Shown here piece by piece: positions 1 to 6,022 of a DNA stretch of 64,000 nt. The DNA comes from Hydractinia symbiolongicarpus. Its lineage: Eukaryota; Cnidaria; Hydrozoa; Anthoathecata; Hydractiniidae. The notes beneath the pieces were generated by a model. It worked only from the letters and a program-made list of their open reading frames with translations. It searched no databases and was not told the origin of the DNA. Numbering within the stretch: the stretch's first letter is position 1; every line of letters starts with the position of its first letter. Made by a program: the position numbers and the translations under genes. The DNA is taken from positions 7,442,001 to 7,506,000 of the forward strand of contig NC_079880.1 in NCBI RefSeq assembly GCF_029227915.1. Direction: 5' to 3'.

Positions 1-18
1 TACCTTCATTCTCGCTAG

Positions 19-264
19 GATACGACGCATGTGGTAATAGACGTGGAATTTAAAGATACTATTGATGAGGGGTACCGAGCTATTCAAGTGTTTGGCGGAT
101 ATATCCAGGGTGGTGCTAGCGCAATGACAAGCGAAATTAACTTGTATATTCCAGTATCCAAGGGCTTGACCGGTCCAATTTACACTTACGGGGTCGTTCA
201 ACAGGTTAGTTGGGACTTTTATTGGGTATTTCGTGAACATCGAGAAGGTCCCGGGAATGTGTGA
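19..264 (+). CDS. C-terminal fragment of an unrecognised ORF (start not defined)
   Basis: An open frame runs from just after an in-frame TAG at 16-18 to the TGA at 262-264. There is no ATG near its beginning; the first usable initiator would be GTG at 31, so a true start here is doubtful. It reads as about 80 residues rich in Gly, Tyr, Val and aromatic residues, with no motif I recognise. Another frame is open just upstream to the window edge, so this may be the 3' end of a longer gene broken by a frameshift near position 20. It has the same orientation as, and lies 124 bp upstream of, the virus-like gene at 389, so it plausibly belongs to the same block. Function unknown. Confidence 0.4.
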   Translation, partial: DTTHVVIDVEFKDTIDEGYRAIQVFGGYIQGGASAMTSEINLYIPVSKGLTGPIYTYGVVQQVSWDFYWVFREHREGPGNV

Positions 265-310
265 TTCTGTAGAAACGTAGAGGTCTTGATGCTCTAGATT
301 AATTACACCG

Positions 311-327
311 AGAGGCCATTCGCCTCT
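311..327. terminator. Small perfect hairpin between virus-like ORFs
   Basis: AGAGGC (311-316) and GCCTCT (322-327) form a perfect 6-bp stem with a 5-nt loop, 47 bp after the stop at 264. It could mark the transcript end of the upstream ORF, or be chance. There is no U-tract. Confidence 0.25.
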
Positions 328-359
328 ATTGGACTTGTATTTTGCCTTGTGGTTATAGC

Positions 360-391
360 TATAAATGTTCATGTTTCTTTAAAGAAACATG
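360..391 (+). promoter_or_regulatory. TATA-like box and 22-bp perfect palindrome covering the start codon
   Basis: TATAAAT lies at 360-366, 23 bp upstream of the ATG at 389. Positions 370-391 are a perfect 22-bp palindrome: the 11-bp half CATGTTTCTTT is followed at once by its reverse complement. The ATG of the next gene is the last part of that palindrome. The layout suits a compact viral promoter with a very short leader, whose RNA could fold over its own start codon or whose DNA could bind a dimeric factor. The promoter role is inferred; the palindrome is directly visible. Confidence 0.5.
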
Positions 392-1060
392 AGACAGCTG
401 TATGTCACGGATATAGAGAAGCCTACGATTTTTGACGATTACCTAGGGCAGGACACGAGAATTGCCCTGAAATCGATAAGTATCAGGCCCGTATGGCTGA
501 ACCTTTACAGTAACAACGATTTTACAATACGCAAAGTAGGACCTGATCAGACTGTTACCCGAATTGAAATAATGAACGGCCTGTACAAGATCGAGGATAT
601 CGCGGCCATCGTCAACAGTCAAGCACAGGACAAGATTAAGCTGTTTGTCCTGAAAAATGGACTATGTAGGCTTAGGGTTAATGACGGGTATACTGTGGTA
701 ATCCATCGAAAACTTCAGGAGCTTATGGGGCTACCCTACGACCCTGCAAAAAAGTACTTTACCAAAGGCGACTATGACAGCTACTACAAAACTGACGTGT
801 ACCAAAGATTAAGACTCGTTTGCCCCCAGCTGGATGAAGACGATTGCCTACTGGATGGAAAGAAATCAAAAATTCTTGCTTTGCTTCCCACCAAAGAGTT
901 AAACGCATGGGGAGATATGCTTACATGGAGTTTTGACACTCCAATCTACCTTCCTTTGAAAGGCTCAACAGACAGACTGGAGTTCATGCTGACGGACGAG
1001 TATCATCATAAAAAAAATGTTTCGTTCGTCGGAATTACGATGCATTTACTCATAAAATAA
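389..1060 (+). CDS. Virus-like hypothetical protein, 223 aa (possible Polinton/adintovirus-type structural protein)
   Basis: An uninterrupted ATG-to-TAA frame of 223 codons. I see no signal peptide or clear membrane segment. The sequence alternates short hydrophobic and charged stretches, suggesting a beta-rich fold. It ends in a strand-rich tail with an acidic turn (LTDE, about residues 204-207) followed by Val-Phe-Val-Gly and a hydrophobic end. That overall pattern recalls an unnamed protein family I associate with Polinton/adintovirus-like elements in marine invertebrates, but this is a resemblance from memory, not a demonstrated match. The stop codon abuts the ATG of the next gene, so both are probably expressed together. 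Its base composition is more balanced than the AT-rich DNA after 2900, consistent with foreign origin. The frame is intact, so decay is recent or it is under selection. Confidence 0.55.
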   Translation: MRQLYVTDIEKPTIFDDYLGQDTRIALKSISIRPVWLNLYSNNDFTIRKVGPDQTVTRIEIMNGLYKIEDIAAIVNSQAQDKIKLFVLKNGLCRLRVNDGYTVVIHRKLQELMGLPYDPAKKYFTKGDYDSYYKTDVYQRLRLVCPQLDEDDCLLDGKKSKILALLPTKELNAWGDMLTWSFDTPIYLPLKGSTDRLEFMLTDEYHHKKNVSFVGITMHLLIK

Positions 1061-1726
1061 ATGGCAGATATGAAGCTTTACCCAACTTTGCCGCCAAGTG
1101 CGCCTGAGCAGGAGCCTGATCGCCTGGCGGCTCCGCAGGAGCAAGAAAGTCAGGTCTACAGACTAAAAAAGATCGAAGAGGTGGAACAGTACCTGCGGTC
1201 TGAGATCAAGGAGAGAGAAAAGCTATACAAAAAGTTAAAGCTTTGGGGGATGGGGCTTCGGTATGCTGATCATGGCATGATTGCTGTTACTGTCATCACC
1301 TCCGCAGCAGGTATTGCCACGCTTGCAACCGGATTCAGAGCCCCCATAGCAATTGGTCTTGAAGCCGCGGCTCTTGCAGTGGGCATGGACCAAGTAGGTC
1401 TCAAGAATGCCTCGAAGCGACTAGAGCACAAGGTGCACAAGCACGAATGCATCAAACTCCTGGCAGAGTCGAAGCTAGACACTGTATACGATAAGATTTC
1501 CAGAGCGATCCAAAATGGTACAATTTCAGACTACGAGTTTACATGGATCATGCAGGAAAAACAGCGCTACATGATACTCAAGGAGCAGATCCGACAACGA
1601 ACGAGAAAAGCTGTGAAATCCATCAACGAGAATGAACGCGCAGAGTTGGTGGCACAAGGCAGGCAAGAAGCCAAAGATGAAATTTTGAAAAAACTTCAAT
1701 CTGCGCAGTATGCCAGCGCTAATTAG
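1061..1726 (+). CDS. Coiled-coil protein with a hydrophobic hairpin, 221 aa, virus-like
   Basis: The ATG at 1061 follows the previous TAA with no spacer. The N-terminus (about residues 8-30) is rich in Pro, Glu and Gln. Residues 33-61 form a highly charged predicted coiled coil. Residues 73-91 and 95-109 are two hydrophobic, Gly/Ala-rich segments split by a short Phe-Arg-Ala-Pro turn, so the protein could insert a helical hairpin into a membrane. The rest (about 115-215) is charged and helical, with a second coiled-coil-prone stretch at 163-212. I do not know a named family. Proteins of this type (coiled coil, Gly/Ala hydrophobic patch, helical tail) occur in virus-like elements of cnidarians as far as I recall, but that is only a memory. 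It meets the minus-strand gene at 1769 tail to tail with 42 bp between the stops. Confidence 0.55.
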   Translation: MADMKLYPTLPPSAPEQEPDRLAAPQEQESQVYRLKKIEEVEQYLRSEIKEREKLYKKLKLWGMGLRYADHGMIAVTVITSAAGIATLATGFRAPIAIGLEAAALAVGMDQVGLKNASKRLEHKVHKHECIKLLAESKLDTVYDKISRAIQNGTISDYEFTWIMQEKQRYMILKEQIRQRTRKAVKSINENERAELVAQGRQEAKDEILKKLQSAQYASAN

Positions 1727-1752
1727 AGTCTCCACCCGCTTACAGGGTCTAA

Positions 1753-1768
1753 TATGTTGGTCAACATA
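1753..1768. terminator. Hairpin between convergent genes
   Basis: TATGTTG (1753-1759) pairs perfectly with CAACATA (1762-1768) across a 2-nt loop. It fills the gap between the plus-strand stop (1724-1726) and directly abuts the minus-strand stop (complement of 1769-1771). Its symmetry and position suit a shared, bidirectional transcript-end signal. The role is inferred. Confidence 0.4.
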
Positions 1769-2041
1769 CTAGACAATTTCGATCACTTCTCCCGTATCTT
1801 GATCTATGAGCAAGTCGCTATCATGTACGATACGTGGCTGTTTTTTAGCGAGATCCCTCAAATATTGTTCAAGATTTTTCTCCCATGCAATTTTAGCACA
1901 AGGCTGGCAGTACGGTCCGTCCGTTTGTGTCGACGCATCCTTATACTTGACTTTGCATATGGCTTCAACAAGGTCTATTCGCTTCAACGTAGAGTACCCT
2001 TTGAGACCTAAGGCTTTAGCTTCTTGTCGCAGTTTGTCCAT
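1769..2041 (-). CDS. Small SAP/Rho-N-like DNA-binding protein, 90 aa, virus-like
   Basis: I chose the ATG complementary to 2039-2041, because the SAP-like helix-turn-helix starts right there (MDKLRQEAKALGLKGYSTLK). The frame is open further to about 2098, but only with a TTG start. Residues 1-30 fit the SAP or Rho N-terminal pattern: two short helices around a Leu-Lys-Gly-Tyr turn, typical of nucleic-acid binding. After a Lys/Asp/Thr-rich linker there is one Cys-x2-Cys pair (YCQPC) that could bind a metal together with a partner. The tail is acidic and helical. It lies 68 bp downstream of the OB-fold-like gene on the same strand, and the two may act together on viral DNA. The domain call is pattern-based and the precise function is unknown. 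Confidence 0.5.
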   Translation of the reverse strand: MDKLRQEAKALGLKGYSTLKRIDLVEAICKVKYKDASTQTDGPYCQPCAKIAWEKNLEQYLRDLAKKQPRIVHDSDLLIDQDTGEVIEIV

Positions 2042-2109
2042 TTGTTTATGTGAACAGCGCCAGGCTTTCGTTATTTTTGTGACTGGAGACAGCCACAAAA
2101 GATTACTTT

Positions 2110-2430
2110 TTAGTCTTCCACTTCCACAAGGTCGTAATCATAGTAAAATTGACCAGGATTCTTCGTAGATTGTTTCCTTCCCAGTGATTTGATGAACATC
2201 TGACCTGTTCGACCTATCAAAGCTTCTCTCAGTACACTCGTTGCCCATGCTTGAAATCGTTCACCATCGCAATCGATCAATGTGATGACAGTTGCATCAC
2301 CTTTTTTGGTCTTGATCTCTTCAACATACTCAATTTTAAATATGATTCCAGTGGGAACATCACGCCACTTCATAATGCTCTCGTGTTCTGATTTCAAGGC
2401 GTCAAATTGTTCTGCAGATAGGAAAGGCAT
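2110..2430 (-). CDS. Small OB-fold-like (putative ssDNA-binding) protein, 106 aa, virus-like
   Basis: The likely start is the ATG complementary to 2428-2430. The frame is open to 2460, but only a TTG is available there, and that upstream part is AT-rich leader with TATAATAA 5-12 bp before the ATG. After a helical N-terminus the protein shows alternating strands: a Gly-Ile-Ile-Phe-Lys-Ile strand, a Lys-rich turn, Thr-Val-Ile-Thr-Leu-Ile, then Phe-Gln-Ala-Trp-Ala. This recalls the five-strand OB fold of small viral single-stranded-DNA-binding proteins, with aromatic residues that could stack on bases. The C-terminus is acidic (VEVED), as in many SSB proteins, where the tail recruits partners. 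The fold is inferred from the pattern and not proven. The gene sits between the ankyrin and SAP-like genes in one minus-strand cluster. Confidence 0.45.
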   Translation of the reverse strand: MPFLSAEQFDALKSEHESIMKWRDVPTGIIFKIEYVEEIKTKKGDATVITLIDCDGERFQAWATSVLREALIGRTGQMFIKSLGRKQSTKNPGQFYYDYDLVEVED

Positions 2431-2481
2431 CTCTTTATTATAGATTTTTTTTAACCTCAACCAGGATCAAAATACTTGACA

Positions 2482-2855
2482 TTACTTCCATAATTTAGAT
2501 ATCTTGCGCTTTTCTTCCTCATCTAAACACCAATTCCAATATCGATCCGGATGCCACGCCACTGGCAGTACCTCATTCCATAGTTTTGCATAAAAATTAC
2601 GCTTGTGATGATGCCGCACCAATTTATCATGAATGACATCAAAACCACGCAGCAATACAACAATCTCGATGTGACCATTTTCAGCTGCAAGTCTCATGAC
2701 CCCATTAAAGTATGTCGCACCCCACTCTTTGCACAGCTTAACAATCTCGATGTGACCATTTTCAGCTGCAAGGTTCATGGCCCAATTAAACTCTGTCGCA
2801 CCCCACTCTTTGCACAGTTTAACAATCTCAATGTAACCATTTTCAGCTGCTTTTT
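2482..2855 (-). pseudogene. C-terminal half of an ankyrin-repeat gene, truncated by insertion
   Basis: On the minus strand the frame enters at 2855 in a run of A and reads about two and a half ankyrin repeats of the type AENGHIEIVKLCKEWGAT, about 33 residues each. It then reads a unique C-terminal segment of about 50 residues, rich in His, Trp and Lys, and ends at the stop at 2482-2484. There is no start codon before the repeats: upstream lies a GC-rich segment with an in-frame stop. The first Met is inside the repeats (2778). The missing N-terminal half with the same repeat type, strand and phase is at 17793-18340, so this is the 3' part of one gene split by about 14.9 kb. Ankyrin proteins of this compact form are common in large DNA viruses and virus-like elements. 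Confidence 0.65.
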
Positions 2856-2902
2856 GCGGAGAGAAGCGGAGGGCGCGTCAGCGCCCGGAGCGTAGCGGAG
2901 CC
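2856..2902. repeat. GC-rich palindromic segment at the left edge of the insertion
   Basis: This stretch is sharply GC-rich compared with its surroundings. GGGCGC (2871-2876) and GCGCCC (2881-2886) form a perfect 6-bp stem with loop GTCA, flanked on both sides by AGCGGAG words. It begins exactly where the ankyrin coding sequence stops, so it is probably the terminal hairpin region of the inserted element. Rolling-circle transposons carry such hairpins near their ends, but no CTRR terminus is seen here. Confidence 0.45.
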
Positions 2903-4324
2903 CATTTCCTCATTAAATAAGCCAAATATAAAAGAAAAAGTAAGCACGGTGGAGAGTATATAGGATTTCTATACGATTTCCGCGCCCCGTCCCCCTATAC
3001 ATCAAAAATATCAAAAATCGGTCGTTTTGGGGCCTAGTCTCCCAGCGATTTCATATGGTCATTCTTAAGTACGTTTTTCTAGTGAGCGAGACAACATGTT
3101 TTTAGCACGGCGATGGAGTTTTTGTTGTTTTTTAAATATGGTACCAAGCGTAAATGGTGCCGTTTTCAGTTTAGGTTAAATCTGCCTACACTTTTTAGCC
3201 ACGTGATACATAAATCACTTTTACTAACATCACATGACATTTTCTCGGACACATAGCGCCTTAAACTCAATCTAAGCCATATCGCAACCAACGGAAGGGC
3301 TTGTTATGTTCAAGAAAGCGAAGAAAGAAAGGGTATGTAATGAACTCTTTCTTATTCTCACTCACACCTAAGGCTAGCTAGCATAAAACTACTCACTGAG
3401 CTGGAATAATAATAGAACTTAAATAGCTAGCTAGAGCTACTTGAATTGAAGAGCTAGCTAGCTAATAGCATAAAAAAGATAAAACAATATCATAATGGCT
3501 AGTATAAAACTAGCTAGCTACAAAGAAATAGATTTTCTGGCTATAGCTCTACACAGTGAGTGAGATAATACACTCAATCATAGTGCCGTGTTTAATTTTT
3601 AATCTTTAAGAGAAACTTTTTGCATTAAATATTGCGGGGGTTTTTTGCTTAGAGAAGCTAAAAACACGTTATAAACTGTATTTTTATTTTTAAATGTTAC
3701 AAAATTTTCCACAAAGTATATAAAATTGTTTTAGCTGCGTAGGATAAGAACAGGTTGTTAACTGTCTGTTTGTTTGAACTGAAGTTAGGATAGGTTTTTA
3801 GAAATGGGTATTGTGCCGAAACGTATGTGCGAAACAGTATACCTGTACAAATCACTCAGCCCTGTGTTAACAACAAGCTGTTACCTGTGTTTCTATTTAA
3901 CAGAAGTTTAAGCTAATCTTTTGTTTGAAATGGTATTAAATCTATATGGATGTGCAACATACCTGTACTAAGCACTCACCCTGGATTGAAATTCACTTTT
4001 TAAGTTTTGCCAGAAACATTTTGAAAAAATTCGCTAAGATGGGCACAACATATAAACTGTATTTTTGCAAAAAAGTTATTATTTAAAAAATATATTACAC
4101 CTGAGACATCTTACTGTTATGTGTGCTTCACATAATTTAACATATATATACTGCATGTACTAAAGCGCTCCACGTGAATGTGTGGCACAGTTTACAAAAC
4201 GTATAAATCGCGCCAGGTGTTATAGTTACTTGTGACTAAACCAGACATAATCAACGCCAGGTCCCCCTGCCTAGTTAGTAAAAAGGCTATGTGAGCATAT
4301 ATAAGATACACATGTAAAGTTTTT
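2903..4324. other. Non-coding AT-rich interval with a CTAG-repeat cluster
   Basis: No ORF of note. Between about 3372 and 3522 there are five clusters of CTAGCTAG words, a decayed simple repeat. GATTTCCGCGCC near 2975 resembles a motif seen again at 4837 and, inverted, at 5480. One weak exon-like start (ATG at 3306, GTATGT donor at 3333) has no partner exon that I can see. The remainder looks like old intergenic or transposon-derived DNA. Confidence 0.5.
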
Positions 4325-4325
4325 C

Positions 4326-4346
4326 ATATATATATATATATATATT
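4326..4346. repeat. (TA)n microsatellite
   Basis: About ten TA dinucleotides directly precede the tRNA-like repeat starting at 4350. Confidence 0.85.
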
Positions 4347-4349
4347 CAT

Positions 4350-4712
4350 GCCCTGTTGGTCTAATGGCTATGACACTCATGCAAATGAGAGATCCAGGTT
4401 CAAATCCTGGACAGGGCTAGGAAAAACATAATTATCTTGCACCTACAACAATCAGGTAAAAGTATTGCCTTTTTCGTGGACTTCTCTGAATATTTCTATA
4501 TCTTGACTTTTTAATGTTGTTGTCATTAACCAAGTTAACTTTTAATCTCAGATTTATGAAAAAATGATAGTTTTTTTGGCGTTATGACCGATTGTTTAAA
4601 TACTTGTATTGGCACATAATTCTGCTAACATTATTCACTGTATATATTGACCCGATATAAATTTGAGACCTTTGTTTAAGCTATTGAATTTGAAATATTT
4701 GCAAATGAACTT
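4350..4712 (+). repeat. tRNA-derived SINE-like repeat, copy 1
   Basis: Positions 4350-4417 have a tRNA shape. The acceptor halves GCCCTGT and ACAGGGC pair perfectly, there is an A-box-like TGGTCTAATGG, and a perfect T-arm (CCAGG/CCTGG) contains the B-box GGTTCAAATCC. The anticodon arm is too short: CTCAT/ATGAG leaves only a 4-nt loop, and the total is 68 nt. A second copy at 16882 has the same shortened arm and the same downstream sequence (TTATCTTGCACCTACAAC). The shared defect and shared body argue for a SINE family derived from a tRNA rather than a working tRNA gene. The body to about 4712 matches pieces of 16950-17480. The 3' end is approximate. Confidence 0.6.
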
Positions 4713-5100
4713 ATAAGTTTTTTTTACAACTAAACGGTCCGTTTAAACTTACCGTGTATTTTAGCCTTTAAAAAACTTATATTTTTTTTTAGCAGAAGAG
4801 CTTTATAAATAAAACAAGAAGCCCTGGGGGCTCTAAGAATTTCCGCGCGCTACCAAATTATTTGATGAAAACCTGCTAATTCGTTGTGTTATTGTGCCAA
4901 ACATTCGAAGGGGTTTGGTGCATGAACCTCTGAAGATAAAGCACACCAGTGACATTATATCTTACAACAAACGCAAACAAAACGAAACGTGTCATAGTAA
5001 ACTCACATTTTAAAAGAAATTGCTAACAAAAAATACAGCCTATCATTCATGGTTGAAAGTCTTGCGATTGAAACGTTTATGGTCTTAAACGGCATTAGTT

Positions 5101-5335
5101 GACAAAAAATCAAAATTTTGATGTGACCATCATTTTCAGCATACTTTTTTTATTAACTGTGTCAATTTTTGTCGAAAATAAAGCAGTTTTAATTTTTAGA
5201 TAAATTTTGACCTGAAATGACATTTAGGTGACAAAAAATCAAACTTTTGTACCATCAACATTTTCAGCATACTTTATTTGTTAACTGTGCCAAATTTTGT
5301 CGAAAACAAATACCAATTTTGGCCTGAAGCGTCAA
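5101..5335. repeat. Two-copy tandem repeat, period about 129 bp
   Basis: GACAAAAAATCAAA begins at 5101 and again at 5230. Both copies continue with a Thr-Cys-rich stretch of similar sequence (CATTTTCAGCATACTTT, then TTAACTGTG and TTTTGTCGAAAA). The copies have diverged and carry small indels. Confidence 0.65.
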
Positions 5336-5460
5336 TACTGGACTTCCCAGTAGTTAAGGAGCTTGGGTACGAAGCTTACATCTGTGACAGACCAACGTGA
5401 AATCCCAGGGTCGATTTTTTCTCAAAAAATGCTCCGAAAGAAAAAAACGACGGTTTTAAA

Positions 5461-5491
5461 GAATTTCCTACGCCTTCGGGCGCGGAAATTC
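5461..5491. repeat. Strong hairpin with a TTCG tetraloop
   Basis: GAATTTCC (5461-5468) pairs with GGAAATTC (5484-5491). Inside it CGCC (5471-5474) pairs with GGCG (5479-5482) around the loop TTCG. The result is 12 bp of stem with a 2/1 internal bulge, capped by the very stable C(TTCG)G tetraloop. Its right arm GCGCGGAAATTC (5480-5491) is the inverted copy of 4837-4848. Confidence 0.6.
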
Positions 5492-5635
5492 AATTATAAA
5501 TGCAACCTTTATGTTTTTTTTAAACCTTCTCCCTAGTATTTATTTGGTTTTGTCATAAAAACTATGGTGAAAGAAACTGCCGTCCGGAACTAATACGGAA
5601 TTGCAAACATTTTTCCAAAACAAAAATTTTTCGAT

Positions 5636-5713
5636 TTAATTGGATATAATGGGTCACGTGAAGTTTTTGAAACACAAACATTATTCGCTTTGATTGGACA
5701 AAATAGATCACGT
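5636..5713 (+). promoter_or_regulatory. Paired CCAAT/E-box modules upstream of the Helentron ORF
   Basis: Two similar modules of about 25 bp, each an ATTGG (inverted CCAAT) followed about 12 bp later by CACGTG, end near 5660 and 5712. They lie about 310-390 bp before the ORF start at 6023 and could be the core promoter of the transposon. The palindromic E-boxes are clear; the function is inferred. Confidence 0.35.
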
Positions 5714-5884
5714 GGTTTAGCGACCGAAATATACTTTTTCGGCGCCACTTTTTTTTTAAACCCTCTGGTATTTTACCGGAGCGTGTTGGTTTTGTTTGCT
5801 GGGATTTTTTTGATACTTCACAGATTATTGGATAAGTATTATTTGATAATTTTTTCTGTGTCTTCTACTAGCAAACAAACAAAC

Positions 5885-5980
5885 ATTTAGGTGCAAAGTG
5901 CAGCTTGGTGCATCTTTTACTAGATTATTATTTACTGTTCATATCTCATTTAGGTGCAATAACTGCTGCTAGGTGCATCT
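5885..5980 (+). repeat. Short direct repeat with GGTGCA words before the Helentron ORF
   Basis: CATTTAGGTGCAA followed by GCT-x-GGTGCATCT occurs twice, about 65 bp apart. GGTGCA is also the core word of the minisatellites downstream of the ORF, so the two flanks may share a subterminal motif of the element. Confidence 0.4.
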
Positions 5981-6022
5981 GTAATACTGATAGTTAAAAC
6001 ACATAGTAAAAAAAAAATAATC

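Larger units (their letters stand above)
4713..5635. other. Non-coding AT-rich interval
   Basis: No credible ORF. It contains the motif GAATTTCCGCGC (4837-4848), a two-copy tandem repeat (5101-5335) and a strong hairpin (5461-5491), listed separately. Otherwise I see nothing in it. Confidence 0.5.

Noticed and set aside
3306-3338. Possible first exon (ATG at 3306, nine Lys-rich codons, GTATGT donor)
   Set aside because: No matching acceptor and open exon could be recognised downstream; too short to support.
4350-4417. Functional tRNA gene
   Set aside because: The anticodon arm cannot form a 5-bp stem with a 7-nt loop, and the copy at 16882 has the same defect, so it is a SINE head.
5690-5890. 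66-codon hydrophobic open frame before the Helentron
   Set aside because: Non-ATG start, T-rich composition and no family; it overlaps the presumed promoter region.
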